Of a stretch of DNA of 62,000 nt, positions 1-9,442 are shown piece by piece. This DNA comes from Prorocentrum cordatum. Lineage: Eukaryota; Sar; Dinophyceae; Prorocentrales; Prorocentraceae. Within the stretch, counting starts at the first letter, position 1; every line of letters starts with the position of its first letter. The translations under genes were made by a program, and so were the position numbers. The stretch is from the NCBI GenBank assembly GCA_963575745.1, contig CAUYUJ010017659.1, positions 90,001-152,000 of the forward strand, written 5' to 3'. Below the pieces are notes generated by a model that was not told where the DNA came from, searched no databases, and worked only from the letters and a program-made list of their open reading frames with translations.

Positions 1-149
1 CGCAGAATCAGCGTCATCAAAGTTGATGCCACGTTTTTCAATCCAGACCCCATCACCCCGGGATCCACTCTGTAGACCCGAAGAGAACTTCCAAGGGGAG
101 GACGAAGAGGAGGAGGAGCAGGAGCAGGAAGTGCAAGAAGTGCCGGAGG

Positions 150-340
150 AGGCGGAGTTCATTGGTCGATTGATCGATTGATCGATTCGATCGGTCGGTC
201 CGATCGGTCCAGTCGGTCGGTCCGATCGATTGATCGATGAATATTTCTGGTCGGTCCGATCGGCTGTATCTATCGGTCGGTCCGATCAGTCCAATTGGTC
301 GGCCTGGTCGATCGCTCCGATCAGTTGATCTGTCCGATAG
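150..340. repeat. GATC/CGGTC degenerate short tandem repeat
   Basis: The stretch is built from overlapping GATCGATT, GGTCGGTCCGATC and close variants, many of them palindromic around GATC. Open frames here are a by-product of the repeat. No coding signal is seen. Confidence 0.8.
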
Positions 341-703
341 GTCGATCTTTGAGGCCAAGACGACGGGCCTGGGACCGTCAAGTATCCAGACCGTCGGGGT
401 CCGCGTCATGAAAACAGCGCGACGTCGGGGAACTGGGCTGATCGTCGATCCCGTCGCAAGGGTTCAACGAGTAATGTTGGAGCGATCTGGCTCGAGCGAT
501 GCAGCAGGAAAGTGCGACCTGGCTCCAGTCGCGATGTTTCACGATGGTGGGTTTCTGTCGTGACGTCGGATTTCAGGTTGTCGATCGATCGATCTTGGCG
601 ACCCGTCGATGGGCCCGCGGGGCTCCGCTCTGGTTCGATACGGCAATTGCCATTCAGCTTCTGGGGGCGTGGAAAAGGGCGCCGTGGAGGAGAGGGGTCC
701 TGC

Positions 704-800
704 GGGAAACGGGTGCCAGGATTGTTTGCAAACGAATCAGGACCAAACGCTGGGGGGGCCCAGGGTCCCTGACCCGTTCCCCAGAAAACCCGCTCGCTTC
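704..800 (-). repeat. Dispersed repeat family F1, fragment
   Basis: In reverse orientation it carries the box CCCAGGGTCCCTGACCCG followed by TTCCCCAGAAAACC. This matches the GGGAANGGGTCGGGACC region of the copies at 22390, 23005 and 61475. Confidence 0.5.
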
Positions 801-2052
801 ATGTCAATCCAAGACGGTGGATAGATCCGTTCCAGAGAGCATTCTGGACCGCTCTCAGAAGCGTTTCGGAATGCTGTGAGAAGGGCGCGGCGCCCGAGAC
901 ATCTTTTAGAACCGACGGATTTGAAAGGTTCTTAATGTATTCGCATTTGATGTTATCTTCGTTTTGGCTTTGTCTCAGTGGTGAGGAAACGGGAGTGTGG
1001 ATACTATTGGAGTTTGACAGAGCCTCCACCCCGACGAGGCGATCCGCGAGTTGTCCTCCTTCGGTCCTCCAGAGGGTGTGGCGGCCGCAGTGTTTTTTGT
1101 TGCAGGCCTGCGCCCGCCAGGTGCGGGCGCGGGTCGTCTTCATGAGAGGGCGAACTGCCAAAGGGGCCGTGTCCACCCCCGAGTGGGGAAACAGGGCGGT
1201 GGAAGCAAGGTCTGGGGCTCTCCCCAGATTTCATGCGCCCTTCTTGTTCTGTCCGTGTGTTCCACGCCCCCCCCCCCTCCCCCCGTCCGCGCACGTGCCT
1301 TGGGACGCGGTGTGCTGACCCCGCTCGTCCTTGCGGTAAGTCCGGTTCGGTGTCGGGCGTGTTCGCAGCCGCCGGAGTTCCCGCGTCAATGGCCCGAGGG
1401 CCCAGTGACCCTTGGCAGGGCCCACTGTCGATCTGCTCCGTCGGGCTCGGTGTCGGTTCCGGCTGGTCCGATCCGACTCGACGCCGATGTTCCGACGACC
1501 CGACGCGGCCCGATGCTCGCATGGGCGCTGCTGAGCATCGTGGCCCGGCCGAGCCGAGTCGACCTCGCTCCGTGCCGGTGCGGCCCGAGCCGACGCGCGT
1601 TCCGATCCGACCCGGCTTCACGATTCGATGCGTTGATCCCGCAGGCCTGGGACCTCCCCGAGGGCGTCCGCGGGCTGTCTGCAGCGGAGGATCGCCGTGA
1701 AAGAAGCCAAGACATCCAGCGTCTTGATTCAGTCGAGGCCGAGGTTTTCTCCGCTTTCAGCCTCTCAGGGCTGTTTCTTGGTCCCGGGACTTGGACCATC
1801 AAACAACGAACGACTCGGGATGTAAAGGCCGGTCTCGGGTCGGCGATTACACAAAGGTTATGGTTATGCCGGGGTGCGGCTGGCGATCGGCACCGTTGGG
1901 GCCTGGGGAGCACGACACCGTCCTCGTCGGGCCTCCTCGGGGCGCTGCGGAGAGCTCTGTTGACGTCCTCGCCCGCCCCCAGGGTGCCCCCCCCAGGGTG
2001 CCGCTTGCAAACCACACCCTTTGCACGCCACACCTTTCGGAGTTGCCGATTC

Positions 2053-2118
2053 GGGGAAAGGGTCGGGACTTCGGGGGGCCCTTATTCGAGAAGACAAGCA
2101 GCACATCGGATCTCTAGG
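2053..2118 (+). repeat. Dispersed repeat family F1, fragment
   Basis: Contains GGGAAAGGGTCGGGACTTCG followed by GGGGGCC and then an ATCGGATCT end. This is the same order of boxes as in the better-preserved F1 copies. Confidence 0.5.
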
Positions 2119-2543
2119 GAACGGGTCGTGAGGGCAGCGGGCCCTGAGATGCTTCCGCCGCTTGCGGGCTCTCGGGGCCCTTCCTGAGCCCCAGGTCCGT
2201 CAGAAAATGGCTCAGGACGAAGAGCTGTAGACGCTCCAGCGCTCCACAGGTTGGGAAGCTGGGGCGTCTACACACCGAGCTGCGTGGCCGACCGGACGAT
2301 TTGATGTACACTTCGAGGCTCTCCCGGTCCAGGTCCAGCTTCCCGCAGTGCCCGTTCCCTCAGATCCGACGTCACGGAACACTTGCAGCGTCGCGAAAAG
2401 TGACGACCAGAGCCCTCGAACCACTCTTTCTGCGATAGTTCTCGAGCCGGATCGATACGCGATCATCCTGGGGCCCGAAGCCGGGCCAAAGCATCCTGCG
2501 TGCAACAGTTGCAATGCCCGGATCTCGGGGTGTCCCTCACGCC

Positions 2544-2800
2544 GAGGAGGTGGTGCCGCAGCCAGCCGAGCCCTTGCAAGAGGAGGAGCCCAGTTGGCTC
2601 GACGGCGTGCTTGCTGGAGGCGCCCTGCTCGATCTCGACGACGAGCTGTCGGCCGACGCGGCCGGGCTGGCACCTCTGGGGTGGGCCGGCGAGGGCGGGC
2701 CACGGGGCGAGCTGTGTCCCGTGCAGGGTGGCGAAGTCGAGCGGGGCGGTGGTGCCCGATGCCCGAAGAAGAAGCATGGAATGAGTATTGATTTCCGGAG
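2544..2800 (+). CDS. Candidate exon, acidic low-complexity protein segment
   Basis: I do not recognise a family. In the frame starting at 2544 the segment reads as an acidic, Glu/Asp/Leu-rich stretch (includes EEPSWLDGVL, LLDLDDELSAD and a basic end KKKHG). Nearly all codons end in G or C and A/T is concentrated at codon position 2, the pattern expected of real coding DNA in a GC-rich dinoflagellate. A pyrimidine-rich stretch ending near 2543 could be the acceptor, and CGGAG|GT at 2800/2801 could be the donor. No ATG-defined start is claimed: the in-frame ATG at 2514 lies outside the biased region. It stands alone, with repeats on both sides, so it would be an internal exon of a gene with long introns. 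The gene and function are unknown, and a decayed retroposed fragment is an alternative. Confidence 0.45.
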
Positions 2801-2924
2801 GTTCGCGCGGGTGGGTCACCCGCGGGGGCACGAAGATAGTCGTGCGTCGTGCGTCGCGGACGGGACTGGAGAGCTGTTTCATGGAGGGCTTGTCTTCTCC
2901 GCTGCTAATGGAATGCCCTGCTAC

Positions 2925-3165
2925 TTTTCTGGTCCTACCCATGGCCCACAAATTCCCCACAGATGGCCCGCTGATGCCCCACTACTGGTCCACTAGTTCA
3001 TGGGACCGCGCACGGCGCCGCTAATGGCCCAACAATTCATCAATTTGGCAAACTAATGGCCGATTCATGGACTTGACCCACTAATGACCAACCAATGGCC
3101 CACTGATGATTTGCTTTGACACACTGAATGACCCACTAATGATCTTCGAATGGCTGGCTCCTCAT
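2925..3165. repeat. Irregular repeat of ATGGCCCAC / CCCACTAATG motifs
   Basis: Motifs such as ATGGCCCAC, CCCACTAATG and CCAATGGCCCAC recur about every 15-25 bp with variable spacing. The stretch is richer in A and T than its surroundings and has no coding signal. Confidence 0.7.
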
Positions 3166-3312
3166 CCTTCCTTCGCGTTGACTCGATTGCATAGATCATT
3201 AGTGCCAACTCAGGTGGTCACTAGCGTGCCATTAGCCAGGTCCGAAGGCTCTGTGAGGCAGGGCCCTTCATGAGCTGTTCTTCTCCAGGAGGGGCGACGC
3301 GAAAGCGCGTGG

Positions 3313-3330
3313 GCGCGAAGTTAATCGCGC
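3313..3330. repeat. GCGCGAAGTTAATCGCGC palindrome-like element
   Basis: An 18-bp inverted repeat, GCGCGA around a short A/T loop. Two near-identical copies (GCGCGAAGTTATTCGCGC) occur at 57909-57926 and 57996-58013. The surroundings of all three are rich in GCGCGAAGC hairpins. Confidence 0.6.
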
Positions 3331-3382
3331 GCGTCGCGCATCGTAGGCGCGATGCGCGAAGCTCGATGACCTGGGAACTTCT

Positions 3383-3529
3383 TAGATCGGCGCTTGGACA
3401 CCCTTGCGGCGCCTCCGTCGCTGCCCCTGGCGCACTTCGCGCCAGGGACGGGTGTCCCGCGCGGATTCAAGAAATCCGCGCGGACCTCCGAAAATTTGTG
3501 CGTGCTTCTGGAGTTTCATCTTCTCTTAG
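3383..3529 (+). mobile_element. Introner-like element, copy 2 (left end unclear)
   Basis: This segment shares with the intron at 4282-4484 the internal CCCCTGGCGC...GCGCCAGGG hairpin, the GGGTGTCC box, the right-hand end CCGCGCGGACCTCCGAAA and a following pyrimidine-rich tail of about 40 nt ending in TTAG at 3529. The two copies are about 860 bp apart. The left terminal inverted repeat present in the other copy is not visible here; instead a small hairpin (CGCGCGGATT/AATCCGCGCG) lies at about 3461-3486. I infer that the element ends in a functional 3' splice site used by the exon that starts at 3530. Confidence 0.55.
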
Positions 3530-4281
3530 GTGGTGTACCGTGTGTCGAGGGTGATATGTGGTCTCTGCCCGCTTTGCCTGGTCTCGACAATCTCGATCTT
3601 GGCCTCGACGCGGTGCGGCAGATCGCACAAGGGGCATCGGGGTGCGTGGAGCCCCCGTGCATGGAGGACATTCTCGTCGTGCCGCGCATTGCAGGTTGCA
3701 CAGCAGCAGGATTTTCGGAAGATTCGCATGAAGATGGTTGCGCCAAGGATTTGGCATGTTTTTCTGTTACGGGCGACGAGCCGGACAGTGTGAGTTGGTC
3801 TCAGGGTTTCCAGCCACGCGGCGTCAGCACGCTGGAGTTTGGAGTTGCGACCTTGCCGTCTTTGTGGGAAGTAGAAAAGCTAGCAGACCGCAAGTTGGAG
3901 TGGACACGACCCAGCAGCGCGCTGTTCAGTCACGCCGATGCGGGACCAGCGCCCCTCCGATCGGGCAGCGCCAGTGGGCCCAGCAGCCACGGACGGTGTG
4001 CGGCCGAGCTCTTCCGCGCAGACTGCTGGCGCTGGAGCAGCAAGAGCAGCGACGCGATCGAGCTGGAGGTCCCCCGCGTCCTGACCGCCGCCGCACTGCT
4101 GGACGAGGCCGAGCCCTGGCTCAGGATCGTGGACGGCGAGCTCGTCGGCAGGGGCTCCGCGTTCGTGGGCACGGTCGCCTGCTCCATCCTGGAGGGCCCG
4201 GCCCCGGAGCGGGACCTGGCCCGCGTGCTCCAGCGGGCGGCCGAGCCATCGGGCCGGAAGGACTCGAACGAGCACAGAGCA
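3530..4281 (+). CDS. Host gene, upstream exon (unknown protein)
   Basis: The frame is open from 3394 to 4500, but the useful part begins after the TTAG acceptor at 3529 and runs to about 4281. The product has no family I recognise. Its second half (residue patterns such as AIELEVPRVLTAAALLDE, then RDLARVLQRAAE) is strongly coding-like: about nine in ten codons end in G or C between 3930 and 4280. The first part (3530-3900) is weaker, about 60% by eye, and contains several Cys (GCVEPPCMEDI). It is joined to the next exon by removing the introner-like intron; the frame change between exons fits an intron length of 3n+2. The 5' exon or exons and the start codon are not in view. A competing short minus-strand frame exists over 3526-3729 and is noted as rejected. 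Confidence 0.6.
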
Positions 4282-4484
4282 GCACAGAGACATAGTTTTC
4301 GGAGGCCCGCGTGGATTTCTGGGATCTGCGCCGTGCTCCCCTGGCGGTGCCTCCTGCGCCGCCCCTGGCGCGGCCCGCGCGCCAGGGAGGGGCCGCTCGC
4401 CAGGGAGGGGTGTCCAGCGCCGATCAGCGTACTCCGCGCGGACCTCCGAAAGTTTACGTTTCTGCTGGTTTCTGTTCCTCTCAG
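4282..4484 (+). mobile_element. Introner-like intron with terminal inverted repeats
   Basis: The element sits inside an otherwise continuous host coding sequence. Its ends form an imperfect terminal inverted repeat: the left arm, from about 4295, reads TTTTCGGAGGCCCGCG, and the right arm ending at about 4453 is the complement of CTTTCGGAGGTCCGCG. Inside is a CCTGGCGCG/CGCGCCAGG hairpin and a repeated GCCAGGGAGGGG. After the right arm comes a pyrimidine-rich tract ending in CTCTCAG at 4484. The 5' boundary is either 4279 or 4282; both give a GC donor and restore the reading frame (206 or 203 nt). The 3' tail is homologous to that of the copy at 3383-3529, so the acceptor is part of the element. 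Introners, mobile introns that spread as whole units, are known from dinoflagellates; membership here is inferred. Confidence 0.6.
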
Positions 4485-6539
4485 GACGCCCTGCTGGTAG
4501 GGGCCAGTGCGGCCGCCGTCCCCGGCCCCTCGCATCTGGGGGAGCCCCGCCCGGCCGAGGCGGACGAGTGGCCGAGCAGAGCGGCGTCTGCCCGGCCTGC
4601 CTGGACGGCCCTGTCCGTCTTCAGCAGCGCGGGTGCGTGTCCGCGCAACCTCTGCGGCGTCGACAATGCCAAGCTGGCTGGACTGGAGAGCGCCGGGCCC
4701 GAGGCGGGGTGCGAGCGCGAAACGCCCGCCATGGAGGAGTGCCGGGCTGGGAGCGCGGCGCAGCACCTCTATCGGGTTGCGCCCTGGGAGTGGGAGCTCG
4801 TGGAGGAGCTGCGCGCCAACGTTGAGGTCGCGTGGGAAGCCTACCGGTCCCAGGCGTCCCACGTGTCGGATGCTGCGTTGATCGAGGCGGCTGCGAGGGC
4901 CACGCCCCCAAGCTGCGAGCAGTTGCAGGAGCTGCTTCGCAATCATGCGGAGCGCGTCGCTGGAGGGCTTGGCGGCAACCACAGTGACTTCGAGTTCGAA
5001 CTGGGCCTCTACAAGATCTGCATGAGCGTGCACGTGCTGACAGCAGTGCGGGACGAGTTGGCTTCGAGCGGCGCTCTGCAGGCCGTCTTCTGTGCGGACG
5101 CGATCCTTTCGCTGAGTCCCTCGGAGCTGTTCCGCAGCAGCAAGTGGGTCCACAAGACACTGACGAAGCTGCACCTCCTGATCGGTGCTGGCGGCAGCAG
5201 TGCTGCCGTCGTGGAGGGCATGTCCGATCGGCCCGACCGTGCCCGCACCTCGTGGCCAGGCCCGCCGCCATCGCAGCTGTGCGCCTATGCTGGCTGTCTC
5301 GGGTGCTCCCTGGACTGCCTCGGCCTGGAGACGGCCAAGGCTTCCGCCTTACTGCGCTTGCAAGACCTCGCCGCCGCACGTGGCAAGAGGCTGGTGGTGC
5401 TCTTCGCCTCTCAGCGCTTGCTGCAGGCTGTGGCTCGCTGCTGTGAATGCCTCGGGCTAGTGACGTCCTCCATCGGCCCGCTCGTGCCGGTCATCAGGCG
5501 CGCACGACTGCTGACGGCTCCAGGAACGAAGCTGCTGCACGAGAATGCCGTGCTGCCAACGCCTGGTGACTCTTCGCCGGGCAGCATTGCGGCGGCCTGG
5601 GACATCAAGCGGGTCCTGCATCAGCGCTGCCTGGTCGTGGCCTACCAGCCGCCATCGATTGCAGAGGCCGCTGTTGTGGTCGATGTGCAGCTCTGCCCGG
5701 GTGAGCCCGACGAGCAAGGGCGTTCAGGACCGGGTTTCGACAGGGCAGGCGCCGCCGAGCAGGAGAGCAGATTCGTCCAGCGCGACGGTTCGCCGCAGCA
5801 GCGTCGGCCGCGCACAGATCCCGGTCGCGGGCGCGACCAGGGAGAGCATGCTGACATGGATGCGCCTTTCGTCGAGTCCTCTCTGGGAGCACCGCCACTC
5901 CCGCACGACTACAAGGGATACGGCGTTCGCATCTCGCCAACGGCGGTTGACGGTAAGGGCAGCAGCTTCGCAGACGAAGTCTCGTCTGACTATGTCGGTC
6001 AGGCGTGCTCTACTGTGCGTTTTCATGGCGGTGCAGGGCAAGCCCCGCGTCCAAAGCAGACACCAAACAGATGCATGGCTCAGCAGCCCAACCTCACAGC
6101 GCATCGCGAAACTTGGGATCACGAAAGTCCGGCTACAGTGAACAAGCCAGCAGCACACACCCAGCATGTGGGGAGTGAACAATTCCGCCAGCAACATGTA
6201 TGGCAGCAGCCACATGAACAACATGGATGGGCCACGCCGGTGCCAGAGCTATTGCCTCGCGGACTTGGTGGGTCCAGGCCTCCAGCGTCTCAATCGTGTG
6301 GACAGGCTCCTCAGGGGACACCAGGCGTCTCACAAATGTACGGCAGCATGTGCGGCTTTGGCGAAGGTGGAAATTTCCGAAAGGTTGATTTTAACCAGCC
6401 GCATCGACCAGAGGACATGGCTTGTGAACTACCTCAACATGCGTGCGCAAGGATCCCTGGCTCTGCCGGGGAAGATCATGGGACACCCAGGGCTCTCGGT
6501 CATGGGAACCCGAGAGATTATCGAAGACGCCTACGGCGA
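4485..6539 (+). CDS. Host gene, long downstream exon (unknown protein)
   Basis: The frame continues for over 650 codons before it runs into purine-rich and TTGG repeat DNA at about 6660, so the stated end is approximate. The product begins with an Ala/Pro-rich linker. A helical region follows at about 4780-5230 (EWELVEELRANVEVAWEA, then KWVHKTLTKLHLLIGAGG), then a globular-looking part with hydrophobic strands (GKRLVVLFASQRLL, RCLVVAYQPPSIAEAAVVV) to about 5700, and finally a Gln/His/Pro-rich, probably disordered tail (HVWQQPHEQHGWATP). Third-position G/C bias is strong to about 5700 and weaker in the tail. I do not recognise the family; a cytosolic or regulatory protein is only a guess. The true 3' end may be a splice donor such as GAAG|GTGGAA at about 6369. 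In-frame read-through into the repeat after 6660 is almost certainly not protein. Confidence 0.6.
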
Positions 6540-6659
6540 ATCACCCCCCCTTGCCTTCTGGAAGCGCCCATATGGCCGAACCTGGCGGCCAGAGCTCGGC
6601 CAAGCAATCGGACTATTTGTTCCCCCAGCCGTTTTGGAAACCCTTGGGGGAACACGATG

Positions 6660-6727
6660 GGGAGGACGAAGAAGAGGAGGAGAGCGAGGAAAACAGGAGG
6701 AGGAGAAGGAGGAGGAGGAGGAGGATG
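6660..6727. repeat. GGA-rich purine tract
   Basis: AG-only runs (GAGGAGGAGAGCGAGG..., GGAGGAGGAGGAG) directly before the TTGG array. Confidence 0.8.
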
Positions 6728-6729
6728 GA

Positions 6730-7300
6730 AAGGCCTCTTGGGAGCCTCTTGGGGGACTTGTTGGGCTTCCTTGGAGCTTCCTGGGGACCTCTTGGAGGCT
6801 TCTTCGAGTCTTCCTTGGGCCTCCTGGAGGCCTTTGGATGCTCCTTGGGAGGCCCTTTGGCCGTCTGAGGGCATTCCTGACCCGTCTGACGCCGTCGGAA
6901 GCCGCCTTGGGGGCCTCTTTGGGCAGGCTTGGGGCCCTCTTGCAGCGCTTCAGGGCCATTTTGGATGCCATCTTGAGCGTCTTGGAGGTCTCCTGGGCTG
7001 CCTTGGGCCCTCTTGGGGCCATCTTGGGGGCCTCTTGGGCTGTCAGGGGGCCATCTCGGAGGCCTCTTGGGCGCTCGTGGGGCCATCTTGGTGGCCTCTG
7101 GGGCCGCCGTGGGCTTCCGGAAAGGGGAAGATGAGCCAACGCCGACATCCTTCAAACACCGAAGGGCAAACAATGTTTTTTGTATCTTAGGCCTACTGGG
7201 CCGTCTTGAAGGGCTCTTTGGCGATCTTGAGGCCAGCTTGCGGGCATCTCGGCCCGTCTTGGAGGTATTTCGGAAGCCATGTTGGGCCACCTTGGCCGTC
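6730..7300 (+). repeat. Helically phased TTGG array, copy A1
   Basis: Units of the kind CCTCTTGGGGG follow one another so that TTGG recurs about every 10-11 bp. The array is interrupted at about 7125-7195 by core 1, a non-repetitive segment containing CTTCAAACACCGAAGGGCAA, and then resumes. All frames are partly open and read as Gly/Leu/Trp-rich (GGLLGAS-like) repeats; I treat this as non-coding. Confidence 0.8.
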
Positions 7301-7377
7301 TTGGAGACGAATTTCGCGGTTGCGCATCGGCTTCCTGGGTGGCTGGCGTTGGGAATATGTAACAACATAACTGACAC

Positions 7378-7580
7378 ATGTTAGGCAGCGTGGATCCCAA
7401 AGAGTGTGGTTCTAGTGATCTACGTTGTGCAATTTATGTTGTGAATCTATGTGGTGCAGTTCGTGTGGTGCAACCTATGCGGCGCAACATATGTTGTACA
7501 ATCTGTGGAGCAACCAATGTGTTGCAGTCTTTTCTCAGCCACGCGCAGAAGGGGGTGGGGAGAGGGAACGGTTTCTGAGC
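7378..7580. repeat. Degenerate TGTGGTGCAAC-type repeat and spacer
   Basis: Between about 7400 and 7530, words such as TGTTGTGAATCTATGTGG, GTGTGGTGCAACC and GGAGCAACCAATG repeat loosely every 20-25 bp. No gene is seen. Confidence 0.5.
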
Positions 7581-7589
7581 AGCAACCCC

Positions 7590-7799
7590 TTCTTAGAAGG
7601 CGGGGGCGCCCCTTCTAAGAAGCGTGGGGGTGCTTCTTAGAAGCTGTTCCTGACGTGCTTCTGAGAATCAGGTGACTTGTTTCTAAGAAGCTGTATTGCT
7701 TCTAAGAAGCAGTTCCGTGCTTCTCAGAAGCTGCTGGAGTTCTTCTAAGAAGCGGCGCGCCCCTGGAATCTTGGAACGGCGGCTGGCGCCTTCTAAGAA
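7590..7799. repeat. Nine-copy palindrome array, TTCTNAGAA
   Basis: Nine copies of the nonamer TTCTNAGAA start at 7590, 7613, 7634, 7659, 7681, 7700, 7721, 7743 and 7791. Most are extended to GCTTCTNAGAAGC, and the central base varies among T, A, G and C. Spacing is 19-48 bp and the DNA between the copies is not conserved. The layout resembles a binding-site cluster or a run of small hairpins more than a simple tandem repeat. Its function is unknown. Confidence 0.85.
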
Positions 7800-7839
7800 G
7801 CTTTCCCCACATCCCTCTACCCTCGTGTGCGCGCCGCTA

Positions 7840-8115
7840 TCTTGTTGCGGCGACGACGAGGCGACGGGACGGCGACGGCGACGGCGACGGCATAGCCGCC
7901 AGACCGACCCGTAGGCCCAGACGGCGGGCGGCGATGGGGCGGCGACGGCGACAACATAGCCGCTGGACCGTCCCGCAGGCCCAGAGGACGGGCGGCGACG
8001 AGGCGGTGAGCGGGTGGCGACGGCGACAACGTAGCCGCCAGACAGACTTGCAGGCACAGACGGCTGGCGGCGACGCGTCGGCGGCGTTGTGGCGACGGCG
8101 ACAACTTAGCCACAG
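7840..8115. repeat. Tandem repeat of 64-75 bp, GGCGACGGCGACAACATAGC unit
   Basis: Four copies, marked by TAGCCGCCAGACC-like segments at about 7893, 7957, 8032 and 8107. Each unit combines a GGCGAC run with the TAGCCG...CAGGCCCAGACGG segment. It may be a minisatellite. Arg/Ala-rich open frames follow from composition. Confidence 0.75.
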
Positions 8116-8284
8116 ACCGACACGCATGCCCAGTTTCGTAGACCACAAGTGGGAACCCCTGGTTGCAAGCACTGCTTGGGAACTAGACAAAATCTGACGT
8201 GCCGTGCATCCCTGCTGCAATCCAGCAGTTGGCGGCGGATCTAGTGGCCTTCGGTCCGCACCGCCACCGTGCCGTGATTGTAGT
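8116..8284. other. Spacer, nothing recognised
   Basis: Unique-looking sequence between the GGCGAC tandem repeat and the TTGG array. No exon bias or repeat family is seen. Confidence 0.5.
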
Positions 8285-8835
8285 TCAGAGGCCTCTCGGA
8301 TGCCTGTGGGGAACTCTTGGCAGGCTCCTCGGAAGCCTCCTGGAGGAGTTTCGGGTGTGTTTCGGGGCCTCGTCGAGGCCTCCTGCGGCTTGATTTCGGC
8401 CTTTTGGGAGTCTCTTGGAGCTTCTGCGAAACTCCTTGTGGGCCTGCTGGCGGTCTCGAAGGTAGTCATGGGGAGGGGGGCTTGAAGTATGGGTTCGTGT
8501 TCCCCCTGTGGGGCCTCTTTTGGGTCCTTCTGGGGGCCGTCTTTGTCCGTCTTGGGGGCATCTTGGGCCGTCTTAGGGCTATCTTGGTGGCCTCTTGGGC
8601 AGTCTTGGAGCGTCGCAGGCCCGAAAAGGATCGAATACTAAAATCCATCAAACACCTATTGAGCATCAATGACGTTTGCCTCTCGGGGCCCTCTTGGAGG
8701 GCCTTTTTGAGCTCTCTTGGGGCGTCTTGGGAGCCTCTTGGGCCATCTGGAGGTCATCTTGGGCGTTTTGGAGCGATGCTCGGACGACTCGGGACACCCT
8801 TGGACCGTCTCGGGGGCCTCTTCAGAAGCGCCCGG
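8285..8835 (+). repeat. Helically phased TTGG array, copy A2, with both cores
   Basis: TTGG units run 8285-8455, 8510-8625 and 8690-8835. Core 2 at about 8462-8510 contains TATGGGTTCGTGTTCCCC. Core 1 at about 8625-8690 contains ATCAAACACCTATTGAGCA. The order is array, core 2, array, core 1, array, which is the mirror of the reverse-oriented copy at 20265-20780. Confidence 0.8.
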
Positions 8836-9058
8836 TACTCTGAGCTGTGGGCACTTACACAGAATCTGCAGGATTGAGGTCGGAGGAGTCTAAGGGACCT
8901 GAGGACACTCCACTTCTCGCCTCGGGGCATGGTGGCGGATTTGCAGGGACCCCTGTCTTGCCACAAGCAACCGCCTGGGCAGCACATCGGAAGACATGAG
9001 CCCAAGATCACGCGGCAAGAGCTCGCCGAGAACAATTTCCGAAAGAGTGAGTGGGTAG

Positions 9059-9286
9059 ATGAACAGGGTGAAGAGCAAAGAGCCCGTGCTCGTCAAGACG
9101 ACTGCCAGGAGTTCCAAGGACAGCATGGCGGCCATGGTGGGAGCAACCATGATTGGTCAAGGCGTGATCAACGGCCAGCTCCAGTGCGGCAGCAGTGGCG
9201 CGATGACGACAGGGCTGACCCAGACGACTATGGGCGAGACCAACGTTCCGGAGGTGCGAGGTATTCGCATCAGCATCTGCGTCTAG
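9059..9286. CDS. Exon-like block, strand unresolved
   Basis: This block has strong G/C at one codon phase that serves as position 3 for both strands, so composition cannot decide the strand. On the plus strand an ATG directly after a GGGTAG acceptor-like site opens a 75-codon frame ending in TAG (AAMVGATMIGQGVINGQ, ending RISICV). On the minus strand the same phase reads as hydrophobic, membrane-like sequence (LELLAVVLTSTGSLLFTLF) that is open downstream to 8890 and is broken by one TGA at 9157. The minus reading would follow a GTAAGC...CCCTAG intron at about 9287-9443, on whose far side another hydrophobic stretch (YMLLLFSAFG) is encoded, but the phases do not join without a one-base change. 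Either an exon of a membrane-protein gene on minus (possibly a pseudogene) or a small exon on plus. Confidence 0.35.
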
Positions 9287-9442
9287 GGGGCCAGGACCAG
9301 CAATCCGCGACGTGTGACGCTGAGTACTTGGGCGGAGAGTACTTGGGCGGAGATCTCACGAGCCCGCCCCACTGGCATGCTCGGAGCCCCCGCCACCGGT
9401 CTGTCCCTGAGGTTGACTGTGGCCACCGCCGCACGAGCTTAC

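Larger units (their letters stand above)
341..2540. other. GC-rich spacer without a supported gene
   Basis: Long open frames occur on both strands because stop codons are rare in GC-rich DNA, but none keeps a consistent third-position G/C bias. A T-rich tract ending in an AG at about 1105 followed by a short G/C-ending open stretch could be one splice acceptor, but it is too short to call. Two fragments of dispersed repeat family F1 lie inside (704-800 and 2053-2118), and a trace of family F2 near 2430-2500. Confidence 0.6.

Noticed and set aside
3526-3729. Minus-strand frame with a zinc-ribbon look (CCCATCNARHDENV, then RCPLCDLPHRVEAKIEIVE)
   Set aside because: It is natural-looking and about three quarters of its codons end in G or C, but it lies antisense to an exon that follows an introner splice acceptor on the plus strand and belongs to a much longer biased frame. 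Kept as an alternative, not called.
6531-7377. Long frames reading GGLLGAS- or PKTAQEAP-like repeats through TTGG/CCAA arrays here and at 12, 17, 19, 20 and 29 kb
   Set aside because: Every frame on both strands is partly open in these arrays and frames change between units, so protein coding is not supported.
7590-7799. CRISPR-like array
   Set aside because: Repeats are only 9-13 bp, spacing is irregular and the genome is eukaryotic.
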